A stretch of DNA of 64,000 nucleotides from Pseudomarimonas salicorniae (GCF_023156535.1 NZ_JALNMH010000006.1:209221-273220); one strand, 5' to 3'. Shown: positions 47,613-57,262, numbered from the stretch's first letter. Made by a program: numbers and translations. Notes: generated by a model from the letters alone, not told the origin.

Positions 47613-48304
47613 GCTGGGTCGTCGTGCCCGCGGCAGGCCGCGGCAGCCGCTTCGGCGGCGCCGTGCCCAAGCAGTACCTCAGCCTGTTCGGGCGCAGCGT
47701 GTTGCATCACACGCTCGACCGCCTGGCTCGGCATCCGGAGATCAGCGGCCTGGTGGTCGCGCTCTCCGCCCAGGATGCCCACTGGCCGGGCTGGCGCGAG
47801 ATGCGCGGCAAGCCGGTCCTGCGCTGCGAGGGCGGCCGCGAGCGTGCCGATTCGGTGCTGGCCGGCCTGCGCGCCCTGCCCGATGCCGTGCGCGAGCGCG
47901 ACTGGGTACTGGTCCACGATGCGGCGCGCCCCTGCCTGCGGCAGGATGACCTCAGCCGCCTGCTCGAGCACGGCCGCGTCCACGGCGTCGGCGCCATCCT
48001 CGCCGCTCCGGTGCGAGACACCCTGAAGCGGGCGACCGCTGATGGCGAGATCGCCGGCAGCGAGCCGCGCGAGCGCCTGTGGCGCGCCCTGACCCCGCAG
48101 ATGTTCCGTCGCGCCACCCTGACCCGGGCGCTGGAGTCGGCCCTCGCCGCTGGCGCGGCGATCACCGACGAGGCGATGGCGGTCGAACGCATCGGCCTCA
48201 AGCCGCTGCTGGTCGAGGGCGCCGAGGACAATCTCAAGATCACCACCGAGGCCGACCTGCCGATGGCCGAGTTCCTCTTGGGGCGGTTGGGGAGTGAGGC
48301 TTGA
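47609..48304 (+). CDS. ispD: 2-C-methyl-D-erythritol 4-phosphate cytidylyltransferase
   Basis: A 231-residue enzyme of the MEP isoprenoid pathway, joining MEP with CTP. Signatures: [20 protein letters not shown] (CTP binding), [47 protein letters not shown] and [10 protein letters not shown]. The start overlaps ftsB. A lone family A palindrome separates it from ispF, which usually follows directly. Confidence 0.96.
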   Translation: MSWVVVPAAGRGSRFGGAVPKQYLSLFGRSVLHHTLDRLARHPEISGLVVALSAQDAHWPGWREMRGKPVLRCEGGRERADSVLAGLRALPDAVRERDWVLVHDAARPCLRQDDLSRLLEHGRVHGVGAILAAPVRDTLKRATADGEIAGSEPRERLWRALTPQMFRRATLTRALESALAAGAAITDEAMAVERIGLKPLLVEGAEDNLKITTEADLPMAEFLLGRLGSEA

Positions 48305-48382
48305 GGGGCAGGGTTCGGTCGCTGCGCCGCCTGCGCCTCCGCTTCGCTGGTTCGAGGTTCGCAGAACCCTGCACCGTCCGGA

Positions 48383-48449
48383 TGTAGGAGCCAGCTTGCT
48401 GGCGATCGTCGTTCCGACGGCGCGGATCGCCAGCAAGCTGGCTCCTACA
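48383..48449 (+). repeat. Solitary palindrome A (67 bp)
   Basis: Perfect-arm palindrome TGTAGGAGCCAGCTTGCTGG ... CTGGCTCCTACA, the same length as copies at 1749, 10097, 13459 and 50105, but without the B palindrome or the GGGCGCRAAG ends. It lies between ispD and ispF, inside what is otherwise an operon, and could act as a transcript stabiliser or attenuator. Confidence 0.8.
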
Positions 48450-48517
48450 ATGGGCGCGGGACACGCACTTGCGAATCCCGAATTCCGAATCCCGAAACGA
48501 ACAAGGTTCCGTCACCC

Positions 48518-49012
48518 ATGCAAACCACACTTCCCCTGCGCATCGGCATCGGCTACGACGTCCACGCTTTCGGCGAGGGCGATCACGTGATGCTGGGAGG
48601 GGTGCGCGTCGCGCACTCCAAGGGGCTGCAGGCGCACTCGGACGGTGACGTGCTGCTGCATGCGATCTGCGATGCGCTGCTCGGCGCGCTGGCGCTGGGC
48701 GACATCGGCAAGCATTTCCCGCCCAGCGATCCGCAGTGGAAGGACGTCGACAGCCGCATGCTGCTGCGCGCGGTCCAAGCCCTGCTGCAGGAGCGTGGCT
48801 GGCGGGTCGGCAATGTCGACAGCGTGGTGGTCTGCGAGCGGCCCAAGCTGGCGCCGCACATCGACGCCATGCGTGCTGCCATCGCCGAAGACCTGCGGGT
48901 CGACACCGGCGATGTGGCGGTGAAGGCAACCACCAGCGAGCGGCTGGGCTTCACCGGGCGCGAGGAGGGCATCGCGGCCCAGGCCGTGGTCACCCTGATC
49001 GCCCGCCAGTGA
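48518..49012 (+). CDS. ispF: 2-C-methyl-D-erythritol 2,4-cyclodiphosphate synthase
   Basis: A 164-residue MEP-pathway enzyme that cyclises CDP-ME 2-phosphate with loss of CMP. Metal and substrate motifs: [63 protein letters not shown] and [20 protein letters not shown]. It overlaps truD by GTGA. Confidence 0.96.
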   Translation: MQTTLPLRIGIGYDVHAFGEGDHVMLGGVRVAHSKGLQAHSDGDVLLHAICDALLGALALGDIGKHFPPSDPQWKDVDSRMLLRAVQALLQERGWRVGNVDSVVVCERPKLAPHIDAMRAAIAEDLRVDTGDVAVKATTSERLGFTGREEGIAAQAVVTLIARQ

Positions 49013-50034
49013 GCCCGCCGCTGCCCAGCGCCTTCGGCGGGCCGGTGCTGACCGCGCGAATCCGCAGCTGCCCGGAGGACTTCATCGTCGAGGAGCAGCT
49101 CGGCTTCACTGCCGACGGGGAGGGCGAGCACGCCTTTCTCGAGGTCGAGAAGCGCGGCGCCAACACCGCCTGGGTCGCGGGTGAGCTGGCCCGCTGGGCC
49201 GGCATTCCGTTGTCCGCGGTCGGCTATGCCGGGCTGAAGGACCGCCACGCCGTCACCCGGCAGACCTTCACCCTGCACCTGCCCGGGCGCGAGACGCCAG
49301 CAAACCTGCCCGAGCATCCGGAGTACCGGGTGCTCGGTGCCAGCCGGCACCGGCGCAAGCTGCCGCGCGGAGCGCTGGAGGGCAACCACTTCGTGCTGAC
49401 CCTGCGCGATGTGGAGGGTGATCTCGAGCGGATCGAGGCGCGGCTCGCGCAGATCCGTGAGCGCGGCGTGCCCAACTGGTTCGGCGAGCAGCGCTTCGGT
49501 CGCGACGGCGGCAATCTCGAACGCGCACGCGCCCTGTTCGCCGGCCGCCGGATGCGTCGAGATCAGGCCTCGATCCTGATCTCGGCGGTGCGCTCCGCAG
49601 CCTTCAACCGTGTTCTCGCGGCGCGGGTGGCGGACGACTGCTGGGACCGCCCGGTCACCGGTGAGGTGTTCATGCTGGCCGGCGGGCGCAGCATCTTCGG
49701 CCCGGAGCCACTCGACCAGACCCTGGTCCGGCGCTGCGCCGAAGGCGACCTCCACCCCACCGCCGCGCTCTGGGGCAGCGGCGAGCCGCGCAGCAGCGAA
49801 CGCTCCCGCGACTACGACCTGATCGCCCGGGAGATTGGCGAGGACCTCATCGCGGGTCTGGAGCGCGCCGGTTTGCGCCAGGAGCGACGCGCCTGCCGCC
49901 TGCTTGCCGCGGATCTCGCCTGGCGCTGGCCGGATCAAGCCGTGCTGGAGCTGAGCTTCCGCCTGCCCGCCGGAGCCTACGCCACCGCCCTGCTGGCCGA
50001 GCTGGGCGAGTGCTCCGCTGGGCTGGCGGACTGA
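49009..50034 (+). CDS. truD: tRNA pseudouridine(13) synthase TruD
   Basis: A 341-residue enzyme that isomerises U13 in tRNA-Glu. The catalytic aspartate is in [15 protein letters not shown]. Other family blocks: [48 protein letters not shown] and the C-terminal [20 protein letters not shown]. The start is GTG 49009 overlapping the ispF stop. The frame is open upstream but in shadow of ispF. Confidence 0.95.
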   Translation: MSPPLPSAFGGPVLTARIRSCPEDFIVEEQLGFTADGEGEHAFLEVEKRGANTAWVAGELARWAGIPLSAVGYAGLKDRHAVTRQTFTLHLPGRETPANLPEHPEYRVLGASRHRRKLPRGALEGNHFVLTLRDVEGDLERIEARLAQIRERGVPNWFGEQRFGRDGGNLERARALFAGRRMRRDQASILISAVRSAAFNRVLAARVADDCWDRPVTGEVFMLAGGRSIFGPEPLDQTLVRRCAEGDLHPTAALWGSGEPRSSERSRDYDLIAREIGEDLIAGLERAGLRQERRACRLLAADLAWRWPDQAVLELSFRLPAGAYATALLAELGECSAGLAD

Positions 50035-50072
50035 CAGGCCGCAGGGTGCGATCGGTCGCCGATGCGTGGTTT

Positions 50073-50461
50073 GGGCGCAAGGCAGACGTACCGCAAAACC
50101 CCAATGTAGGAGCCAGCTTGCTGGCGATAGGCGCCCCCGACGGGATGATCGCCAGCAAGCTGGCTCCTACACGCAGCGGTGCTGCAAGGTCCGTTTTGCG
50201 CCGTAAAGCTGACCTTGCCGCAGTCGAATTGTGGGAGTGCCCTTGGGCGCGACCGCGGAGTTCCGCTCTGGCCGTGGTCTGAGGTGAATCCGTAGCGCCG
50301 CGGTCGCGCCCAAGGGCACTCCCACAGTCGGGCACCCTTGGGGGTCGACGAAGGCCTATAGGGTGTGCCTTGGCGCGCCGATAAGGGCGTTCGGACGGTA
50401 CGCCCGGTGCGGCCAGCCGCACCCTATGAATGTCTTCTTTATGAATGTCTGCTTCGCGCCC
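50073..50461 (-). mobile_element. MITE-like repeat module M4 (C-B-A, reverse orientation)
   Basis: A 389-bp non-coding module, the inverse of M3. Ends are GGGCGCAAGGCAGACGT (50073-50089) and the reverse complement of GGGCGCGAAGCAGACATTC (to 50461). Order on the + strand is A (50105-50171), B (50230-50326), C (50358-50427), then the two AAGAAGACATTCATA-type units inverted. The A-B linker is again 58 bases. Confidence 0.72.
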
Positions 50462-50738
50462 GTTGTTTAACTCGGTGAAGCTTTACCTTCGTGCCTTCGG
50501 CAGCGCGGGTGCCAAGCGCCGTATCTGATGCGTGAGCGATGAAAAGCACTTCGAGATGTCCGCGGCGACGAGCCGAGTCGATCGAGCGCCGGGCCGTGGA
50601 TCGCCGCGGGCCGCCGGGGCGGAGCGATGGCTGGGCGCGATGGGCGGCGAGGACGGTTCCTGTCGGCTTCACCCTCGGGGAGTAAGCTGGAAGTGCTCCG
50701 CGAGGGGCAAGCCACCAGGACCACTCCAGGAGGCCCAC

Positions 50739-50945
50739 ATGAAAGTCAGGACTCTGCGAATTGCGGCGCTGGCCGCCGCGGGTCTGCTGGCAGGATGCGC
50801 CAGCAGCGGCACTGCCCGGATGGACGCGGGCGCGAACGCCTACAAGGTGGACGCCCAATATGTCGCCCGGGTCGAAGCCATCGCGCGCCAGCGCGGTGTC
50901 GACGTCGAATGGGTGAATCCGCCGCGGACGATCGATCGCCGCTAG
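50739..50945 (+). CDS. Small lipoprotein of unknown function
   Basis: A 68-residue lipoprotein. Signal MKVRTLRIAALAAAGLLAGC has lipobox LAGC; the mature part is short and charged (YVARVEAIARQRGVDVEWVN) and ends RTIDRR. AGGAGG lies six bases before ATG 50739, which decides the start over the longer frame from 50532. The 277 bases between module M4 and this gene show nothing else I can support. It converges with the Smr gene, nine bases apart. Confidence 0.75.
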   Translation: MKVRTLRIAALAAAGLLAGCASSGTARMDAGANAYKVDAQYVARVEAIARQRGVDVEWVNPPRTIDRR

Positions 50946-50954
50946 ACCGTCGGC

Positions 50955-51527
50955 TCAGGCCGGGTCGGACAGCAGCACCAGCAGCGCCCCGGTGCCGCCC
51001 TGTTGGGCCGGCGCCGAGCTGAACGCCAACACGTCGTTGCGTTGGCGGAGGTGTCCTTCGACCCAGGGTCGGAGAACGGCGCGGCCGCCCGCGCTGCGCA
51101 GGCCCTTGCCATGGACGATGCGTACGCAGCGCAGGCCGCGTTCCCGCGCTTCTCGCAGGAAGGCGCGCAGAAGTTCACCGGCCAGTTCGACCCCGGCCTG
51201 ATGCAGGTCGATCTCGTCCTGCACGGTGTAAAGGCCGCGGCGCAGGCGCTTGAAGGCCCGCAGCGGCAGCTCCGGGCGGCGGTACAGGCTGGCATCGCCG
51301 GCGGCGAGGTCATCGGCCTGAGGCGTGTGGGAAGTCGCGATGGCGGCCTGCTCGTCGGCCTCGAACTGTCGTGGCCGGGGCCGAGGCCGGGGCGCACGCG
51401 GCGGGACCGGCGCGTCCTTGATGCGTCGAACCGGTCCTACCGCCTTGTCGAGCAGGGCTGGATCATTGTCGTCCAGCGCCTGCCAGTCTTCGTCGTCGGG
51501 TCGGGATCCTGCCATGGATCCGAGCAT
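50955..51527 (-). CDS. Smr domain protein
   Basis: A protein of 190 residues from ATG 51527, or 186 from ATG 51515. The N-terminal part is charged and Pro/Arg-rich. The C-terminal Smr domain has EIDLHQAGVELAGELLRAFL, CVRIVHGKGLRS, LRPWVEGHLRQRNDVLAFSS and GGTGALLVLL. Stand-alone Smr proteins (YdaL/YfcN type) are nucleases acting on DNA or RNA. GGGGCGAG before 51527 favours that start. Confidence 0.87.
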   Translation of the reverse strand: MLGSMAGSRPDDEDWQALDDNDPALLDKAVGPVRRIKDAPVPPRAPRPRPRPRQFEADEQAAIATSHTPQADDLAAGDASLYRRPELPLRAFKRLRRGLYTVQDEIDLHQAGVELAGELLRAFLREARERGLRCVRIVHGKGLRSAGGRAVLRPWVEGHLRQRNDVLAFSSAPAQQGGTGALLVLLSDPA

Positions 51528-51538
51528 ACTCGCCCCGA

Positions 51539-52282
51539 TCACCAGCCCATGTAATGACCGCCATTGATCGACAGGTTGGCGCCGGTGATCCAGGCCGCCT
51601 CCTCCGGAATGAAGAAGCCGACGGCGTAGGCGATCTCGTCCGGGCTGCCGAGGCGACCGACCGGGATCTGGGCGGCGATCTTGGCGCGGACTTCCTCGGG
51701 TACGGCCATCACCATGTCGGTGGCCACATAGCCCGGGGAAATGGTGTTCACGGTGATTCCGAACTTGGCGTTCTCCTGGGCCAGCGAGATGGTGAAGCCG
51801 TGCATGCCGGCCTTGGAGGCGGCGTAGTTGGCCTGGCCGTACTGGCCCTTCTGGCCGTTGATCGAGCTGATCTGGAGGATGCGCCCCCACTTGCGATCAC
51901 GCATGCCCTCGATCACCGCCCGGGTCACGTTGTAGCAGGAGTTGAGGTTGGTGTTGATGACCTCCATCCACTGGTCGGGCGACATCTTGTGGAAGGTGCC
52001 GTCGCGGGTGATGCCGGCGTTGTTGACCAGGATGTCCACCTGGCCCAGCTCGGCCTCCACCGCCTTGATCATCGACGCCGCGGATTCCGGGCTGGCGACG
52101 TCGCCCGGGACGATCGCCACCTCGACCCCCTGAGACTTCAGCTGCGCCTGCCAGGCCTTGGCCTTTTCGGCATTGCGGTAGTTGGTCGCCACCCTGTGGC
52201 CCATGGCAGCCAGTTTCTTGCAGATGGCCGTGCCGATGCCGCCGGTGCCGCCGGTGACCAGCGCGATACGCGAATTGCTCAT
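51539..52282 (-). CDS. phbB: Acetoacetyl-CoA reductase
   Basis: A 247-residue short-chain dehydrogenase. NADP-binding VTGGTGGIGTAICKKLAA, NNAGITRDGTFHKM, the catalytic S-Y-K set in ISSINGQKGQYGQANYAASK, and GYVATDMV are as in PhbB, which reduces acetoacetyl-CoA to (R)-3-hydroxybutyryl-CoA. GGAGGGG precedes the start. No PHA synthase or thiolase is nearby, so it could feed another 3-hydroxyacyl pathway. Confidence 0.88.
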   Translation of the reverse strand: MSNSRIALVTGGTGGIGTAICKKLAAMGHRVATNYRNAEKAKAWQAQLKSQGVEVAIVPGDVASPESAASMIKAVEAELGQVDILVNNAGITRDGTFHKMSPDQWMEVINTNLNSCYNVTRAVIEGMRDRKWGRILQISSINGQKGQYGQANYAASKAGMHGFTISLAQENAKFGITVNTISPGYVATDMVMAVPEEVRAKIAAQIPVGRLGSPDEIAYAVGFFIPEEAAWITGANLSINGGHYMGW

Positions 52283-52333
52283 GGATCCCCTCCGTAGATG
52301 ATGCGCGCAACCACCTCCGCGCGAACGGCCAGT

Positions 52334-53227
52334 TTACACAGCGTCGATGACGTTCCGTGTGGCTTCGGGCAGTGCGGCGGGCTGAATACGTGTGCAGTCC
52401 CAGTGCTGCTGCGCCGCAACATGCAGTTCCGACACGCTGCGGCAGCCCGACAGGCGATCGGCTGGCTGGGCGAGGTGGGCCCAGGCCGCGCGCAGGACGG
52501 AGCAGGGATCTTCCCGCTCGATATCAGCTGCCCCGTCAGACTTGCTGAGCTTGCGGCCCTGCGGGTCGAGCACCAGGGGCAGGTGCAGGGTGGTGGGGTG
52601 GGGCAGGCCGAGCGCCCTTTGCAGCAGACGCTGCCGCGGCGTTGACCAGAGCAGGTCGGCGCCACGTACGACATCGGTGATGCCCTGCCAGGCGTCGTCG
52701 ACCACCACGGCCAGCTGGTAGGCATAGAGGCCGTCGGCGCGGAGCAGGACGAAGTCGCCACAGTCGCGGCCCACCGCCTCGCAGCAGCGGCCGTAAAGGC
52801 GGTCATCGAAGCAGACCTCGGCATCGGCCACGCGCAGGCGGATGGCAAAGCGGTTCGGGTCGACGGGCACCAGGCAGCGCCGGTGGATGCCAGCGGACGC
52901 CGCCAGCTGGCGGCGGGAACAGCTGCAGTGGAAGGCCAGTCCAGCGTCCAGCAAGGCCTCGACCGCGGCGCGATAGGCGCCGTGTCGCGTGCTTTGCCGC
53001 ACCACCGGCTCATCGGCAAGCAGGCCGTAGCGGGCGAGTGTGCGCAGCTGCGCCTCGGCGGCGCCCGGCACCTCGCGCGGCGGATCGAGGTCCTCGATGC
53101 GGACCAGCCAGGCGCCCGAGTGGCGCCGCGCCTCGAGCCAGCTGGCCCAGGCGGCTACCAGGGAGCCGAAGTGCAGGGGGCCGCTCGGCGTCGGCGCAAA
53201 GCGGCCCCGGTAGGCCGCGTCGCTCAT
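52334..53227 (-). CDS. gluQ: Glutamyl-Q tRNA(Asp) synthetase
   Basis: A 297-residue class I synthetase-like enzyme that attaches glutamate to queuosine in tRNA-Asp. It has the GRFAPTPSGPLHFGSLVAAW active-site region, RIEDLDPPR, the zinc ligand CSCSRRQL and KLSKSDGA. It lacks the anticodon-binding domain of GluRS, as expected. Start 53227 overlaps the upstream cysZ-like stop (ATGA). Confidence 0.93.
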   Translation of the reverse strand: MSDAAYRGRFAPTPSGPLHFGSLVAAWASWLEARRHSGAWLVRIEDLDPPREVPGAAEAQLRTLARYGLLADEPVVRQSTRHGAYRAAVEALLDAGLAFHCSCSRRQLAASAGIHRRCLVPVDPNRFAIRLRVADAEVCFDDRLYGRCCEAVGRDCGDFVLLRADGLYAYQLAVVVDDAWQGITDVVRGADLLWSTPRQRLLQRALGLPHPTTLHLPLVLDPQGRKLSKSDGAADIEREDPCSVLRAAWAHLAQPADRLSGCRSVSELHVAAQQHWDCTRIQPAALPEATRNVIDAV

Positions 53228-53973
53228 TCCGGGTCGGGCGTGCGCGGCAGGCGCTCGTGGACGAACAGGGTCATGCCGCAGACCGCTGCCGGCAACAGCA
53301 CCAGATTCAGCAGGGGGACCAGCAGCACGCCCATGGAGGCGAAGCCGAAGCCCATGACGCCGAGCCGGTTCAGGCGCAGGAAACCGAGTTGCTCGGACAG
53401 GCTCATCCGGCGCAGGCCGAGGGCGTGGGCGGCGTGTTCCATCGCCAGCAACCAGGCGGTGAGCAGCAGGCCGAGCGGCGCGGCGACCAGGTTGACCACC
53501 GGCACCAGGCCCAGCAGCAGGACGCCGGCGGTGCACAGCAGGATGTAGCCGAGGCGGCGCAGCTCAAGTCCCGTATCGCGGGCGAGGTCCGGCAGGAAGC
53601 CGGCGCCGGGCGGGGGTGCGGGACCGCCCAGGCGCTCGTTGACCTTGGCCGCGAGCAGGCCAAGGAACGGGCCCAGCAGCAGGTTGGCCAGCACAGTGAA
53701 GGCGAACAGCGTGCCGACCAGCAGGGCCAGGATCAGCACCGGGAACAGCAGCCAGCGCAGCCAGCTGGCCTGATCCGGCAGCCAGGCATCGAGGGCCGAC
53801 TCAAGGCCCCAGAGCGCGACGCCGGCAGCCAGCGCGAACAGCACGATATTGCCCAGCGCCGGCAGCAGGACGAAGCGCCGCAGACCCGGTTGGCCGAGCA
53901 TACGGAATCCCTCGATCAGGCAGGCGGGCCCGGAACGCTGCGGGCGGCCCGGCACGGGATCGGAAACCGGCAT
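53224..53973 (-). CDS. CysZ/EI24 family membrane protein
   Basis: A 249-residue inner-membrane protein with four or more helices (LLPALGNIVLFALAAGVALW, LLFPVLILALLVGTLFAFTV, YILLCTAGVLLLGLVPVVNL, LLNLVLLPAAVCGMTLF) and the EI24 segment GFRMLGQPGLRRFVLLPALG. CysZ of E. coli imports sulfate, and transport of sulfate here is inferred from family only. It overlaps gluQ by ATGA and lies seven bases from fimX, so the three may be one transcript. Confidence 0.78.
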   Translation of the reverse strand: MPVSDPVPGRPQRSGPACLIEGFRMLGQPGLRRFVLLPALGNIVLFALAAGVALWGLESALDAWLPDQASWLRWLLFPVLILALLVGTLFAFTVLANLLLGPFLGLLAAKVNERLGGPAPPPGAGFLPDLARDTGLELRRLGYILLCTAGVLLLGLVPVVNLVAAPLGLLLTAWLLAMEHAAHALGLRRMSLSEQLGFLRLNRLGVMGFGFASMGVLLVPLLNLVLLPAAVCGMTLFVHERLPRTPDPE

Positions 53974-53980
53974 GCCGGGC

Positions 53981-56056
53981 TCAGCCGAACTCGTAGTTCA
54001 TCTCCGGCCCCGGCGGCGCCAGGAAGTTGCCGGAAACGTAGTTGACCGAGCTGGTGAAGAGGACGGTCATGCTGGCAGCGTCCTGGACGAACTCGGCAAT
54101 GGTCCGCTTGCCGAGGTCCCGTGCGCGGTCGGCAATCTCGCGGATCTTTTTCTGGTGCTCGGTGTTCTTGGCCAGATCGACCATGAACGAGCGGTCGATG
54201 CGCAGGAAGTCGGCATCGATGTGGTTCAGCACCTGGAATGAGTTCACGCCCGAGCCGAACTGCTCCAGGGTCAGCCCGACATGGAAGCGCTTCAGCGCTT
54301 GGGCGAACTCCTGCGCCGGGCGCAGGTTGGTGAACACCTTGGATTCGGGGATTTCCAGCACCAGCCTCGAGCCGTCGATGCCGAGCTTGGCGATCTGCCG
54401 GCCGATCAGGCCCGGCAGCTGCTCGTCCATGAGGCTGCTGGCGGTGATGTTGACGAACAGCGTGGTGTCGCGGCGCAGCTTGTGGCGCTCGGAGATCAGG
54501 GCGAGTGCGCGTCCGATCACCCAGCGGTCGATGCGACCGGTCAGCCCGTGTTCCTCGGCTTCCGGGAGGAAGGACAGCGGCGGGACCAGCTCGCCGCTCG
54601 GCAGCTTCATCCGGATCAGCACCTCGTAGGCCTCGCCGGGATCGCCATGCAGGGAGATGACCGGCTGGAAGTGGAGCACGAAGCTGTTGTTCTCGAGGGC
54701 CTGCTCGATCTCGCGCACCCGCTCCTGGATGCGCTGCTCCTCGGCGCGGTCGCCCGCTGCCGGGTCGAACAGCTCGACGCGGTTGCCGCCCATCGACATG
54801 GCGGCGTTCACGCACTGCGAGGCCTTGCCGAGGATCTGCTGGGTGGTGGCGATGCGCTCGCCGATCTGCACCGCGCCCAGGCTGACCCAGATGCTCATCG
54901 ACTTCTCGCCGATCTCGAGGATCTTGCCGTCGAAGGCGGCGCGTACCTTGTCGGCGGTCTCGGCAGTCTTCTTGTGGTTGCTCTTCTCCAGCCGCGCGGC
55001 GAAGGTGTGTTCACCGAAGCGGGCGAGGACCTGTTCGTCGCCAAGTACCTTCTGCAGGCGCTGGGCGCAGGCCTCGAGCAGGGAGTCGGTGTTGCCAAGG
55101 CCGATCTCGGCCAGCACCGAGGCGTAGTTGTCGATCTCGATCAGCAGCAGGGCCAGCTCCTTCTCGCCCTCGGCGGCCCGCGCCGCCGTGTGGTCGACCT
55201 CGGCGAGGAAGTGCTGGCGGTTGTACAGGCCGGTCACCTGGTCGCGCTGGCGCAGCTCATCCAGCTCGCGTACGACCTCGGCGTCGATCGAGCGCTGGCG
55301 GAAGATCACCTGCAGGCAGGGCTCGCCCTCGTAGCTGGCCTGGGCGAACTCCATCACCGCCTCGAAGGCCGAGCCGTCGCCGCGCTGGGCGGTGAGCTGC
55401 ATGGTCTTCGGCGGTGGCTCGCCCTTGGTCAGGCGCTTGAGCAGCTGGCGGAACTCCTCGGCGTGGGCCGGGGCGACGAGGTCGAGCAGGGACAGGCCCT
55501 CGACCTCCTCGAACTCCTCGAAACCGAACATCTCCAGATAGGCCTGGTTGGCCCGGATGTGCATGCCCTCGTGGATGTAGGCGATCGGGTCGCGCGAGGA
55601 CTCGATCAGCGCATCGCAGCGGCGCTCGGTCTCGCGCAGGGAAGCCTGCAGCCGGCGCACGCTGCGCCGGCTCTCGACCGCGGCGAACGCATTGGCGATG
55701 GAGAACTGCAGGATCTCGGGATGCGCCCGCGGCGCGACCCGCGGCACGCCGCTGTCGAAGGCGCGCTGGATATTGGCATCGGTCAGCTCATTGAGCACGG
55801 CGATGATCGGCACGTCCTTGCCGCTGGCCTCGACCAGCTCAACGACGCGTTCCATCGGAATCAGCCGCGCCTCCGCGCCGACCACCACGAGGTCGAAGCT
55901 CTGCTGCCCGATCACCGTCTCGAAATGATCTTCCGATTCGGCCTTGGTGGGGCGCACCGCCATGCCGCCGTTGCGCAGGATGCTGGCGATGCGTTCGGCA
56001 TCCTCGACCCGGTCCTCGACCAGCAGAAGGCGTACAACGGATTCGCGGGGGGTCAT
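53981..56056 (-). CDS. fimX: FimX-like c-di-GMP receptor (REC-PAS-degenerate GGDEF-degenerate EAL)
   Basis: A 691-residue protein. Residues ~1-130 are a receiver-like domain, ~145-265 a PAS domain (DALIESSRDPIAYIHEGMHI), ~270-430 a GGDEF domain whose signature is ARFGEHTFAARL, and ~440-685 an EAL domain in which EAL reads EVL (GEAYEVLIRM) and the metal-binding DDFG segment reads LEQFGSG. It should bind c-di-GMP but neither make nor cleave it, as in P. aeruginosa and Xanthomonas FimX, which promote type IV pilus assembly via PilZ/PilB. Possible operon with cysZ and gluQ. Confidence 0.88.
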   Translation of the reverse strand: MTPRESVVRLLLVEDRVEDAERIASILRNGGMAVRPTKAESEDHFETVIGQQSFDLVVVGAEARLIPMERVVELVEASGKDVPIIAVLNELTDANIQRAFDSGVPRVAPRAHPEILQFSIANAFAAVESRRSVRRLQASLRETERRCDALIESSRDPIAYIHEGMHIRANQAYLEMFGFEEFEEVEGLSLLDLVAPAHAEEFRQLLKRLTKGEPPPKTMQLTAQRGDGSAFEAVMEFAQASYEGEPCLQVIFRQRSIDAEVVRELDELRQRDQVTGLYNRQHFLAEVDHTAARAAEGEKELALLLIEIDNYASVLAEIGLGNTDSLLEACAQRLQKVLGDEQVLARFGEHTFAARLEKSNHKKTAETADKVRAAFDGKILEIGEKSMSIWVSLGAVQIGERIATTQQILGKASQCVNAAMSMGGNRVELFDPAAGDRAEEQRIQERVREIEQALENNSFVLHFQPVISLHGDPGEAYEVLIRMKLPSGELVPPLSFLPEAEEHGLTGRIDRWVIGRALALISERHKLRRDTTLFVNITASSLMDEQLPGLIGRQIAKLGIDGSRLVLEIPESKVFTNLRPAQEFAQALKRFHVGLTLEQFGSGVNSFQVLNHIDADFLRIDRSFMVDLAKNTEHQKKIREIADRARDLGKRTIAEFVQDAASMTVLFTSSVNYVSGNFLAPPGPEMNYEFG

Positions 56057-56077
56057 GAGCAGGACGGCAGCCTAAGA

Positions 56078-56093
56078 CGTGAGGAGTCTCACA
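56078..56093. promoter_or_regulatory. CRP/Clp-like site upstream of fimX
   Basis: CGTGA-GGAGTC-TCACA matches the CRP/Clp consensus TGTGA-N6-TCACA in 9 of 10 arm positions, 22-37 bases before the fimX start. A related dyad with a 4-base centre (CGTGA-TGCG-TCACA, 56137-56150) overlaps the epmB stop. Clp of xanthomonads is itself c-di-GMP-sensitive. Activator or repressor action cannot be told. Confidence 0.45.
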
Positions 56094-56145
56094 TGATTGT
56101 CCGCGGCCGCCAAGCCGCCCGCCGTCATGAAGAAGACGTGATGCG

Positions 56146-57147
56146 TCACATCGGGCTCTTGTAGGGCTCCCCGGCCACCTCACGCACCAGTCGGGGCAGG
56201 AGGTAGCCGGGCAGTCTCCGCCGCAGCTGCTCGATAAGGCTCCGGGCCTCGTCGTCGCCCACCTCGAAATGCGCCGCCCCGGCCACCCGGTCCAGCTGGT
56301 GCAGGTAATAGGGCAGGACGCCGGCCTCGAACAGCCGCTCGGACAGCCCGGCCTGGGCCTCGACGCTGTCGTTCACCCCGCGCAGGAGCACCGCCTGGTT
56401 GAGCAGCTGCACGCCGCTTCGGCGCAGCGCCGCGCAGGCCTCGGCCACCCGGGTGTCGATCTCTTGGGCGTGGTTGGCGTGCAGGACCATGGCCACCGGC
56501 CAGGGCAGGGTGGCCAGCCAGTCGAGCAGTTCGCAGTCGACCCGCTCGGGCAGTACCACCGGCAGGCGGGTGTGCAGGCGCAGGCGGCGAAGCTGCGGCA
56601 GGTCGGACAGGGCAGCGGTGAGCTGGGCCAGTTTGGCGGTCGACAGGGCCAGGGGGTCACCCCCGCTCAGCAGGACCTCGTCAATGCTCGGATCGGCGCG
56701 TAGGGCCGCGAGGGCCGGTGCCCAGCCGTCCCGGGCGGCCAGCTCCTCCGAATAGGGAAAGTGGCGCCGGAAGCAGTAGCGGCAGTGAATGGCGCAGCTG
56801 CCGGTGGCGATCAGCAGGGCGCGCCCCTGGTACTTGTGCAGCACGCCCGGGGCCTCGCGGCTGGCCAGATCGCCCACGGCATCGAGATCGAAGCCGGGCT
56901 GCGGCCGGTACTCGGCGTCCAGAGGCAGGACCTGGCGCAGCAGCGGGTCTTCTGGGTCGCCCGGGCGCATCCGCGCCACGAACCCGCGCGGCACGCGCAG
57001 GGGAAACGCATGGCCGGCCGCCGGCAGCCGCCCGGCCAGGGACTCAAGGCCGAGCAGGGCGAGCAGCTCGTGAGGGTCGGTGACCAGGTCGCGGTAGGCC
57101 CGGCGCCAGTCGCTCGGCTGGGCGTCGAAGGAGGTTGCAGGTATCAT
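56146..57147 (-). CDS. epmB: EF-P beta-lysylation protein EpmB
   Basis: A 333-residue radical SAM aminomutase of the KamA family that converts L-lysine to (R)-beta-lysine for EF-P modification. The cluster motif is GSCAIHCRYCFRRHFPY; LLSGGDPLAL and the PLP-binding C-terminal region LLNQAVLLRGVNDSVEAQ are present. It is shorter than clostridial lysine aminomutase, as usual for EpmB. It is divergent from efp with 115 bases between them. epmA is not in the window. Confidence 0.94.
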   Translation of the reverse strand: MIPATSFDAQPSDWRRAYRDLVTDPHELLALLGLESLAGRLPAAGHAFPLRVPRGFVARMRPGDPEDPLLRQVLPLDAEYRPQPGFDLDAVGDLASREAPGVLHKYQGRALLIATGSCAIHCRYCFRRHFPYSEELAARDGWAPALAALRADPSIDEVLLSGGDPLALSTAKLAQLTAALSDLPQLRRLRLHTRLPVVLPERVDCELLDWLATLPWPVAMVLHANHAQEIDTRVAEACAALRRSGVQLLNQAVLLRGVNDSVEAQAGLSERLFEAGVLPYYLHQLDRVAGAAHFEVGDDEARSLIEQLRRRLPGYLLPRLVREVAGEPYKSPM

Positions 57148-57262
57148 TGCGGGTTTGATTGTGGGTCTTGTGGGGCGCGCGCCTGACTAGATCGCATCGA
57201 TTCCACGACAGCACAGTGTAGCCGCCCGGCGCGCGCCGGCGCCGCACCCCTAGGAGTTCCGC

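Noticed and set aside
48294..48590. Open frame through palindrome A between ispD and ispF
   Set aside because: It reads through the repeat and into ispF out of frame, with no ribosome site or domain.
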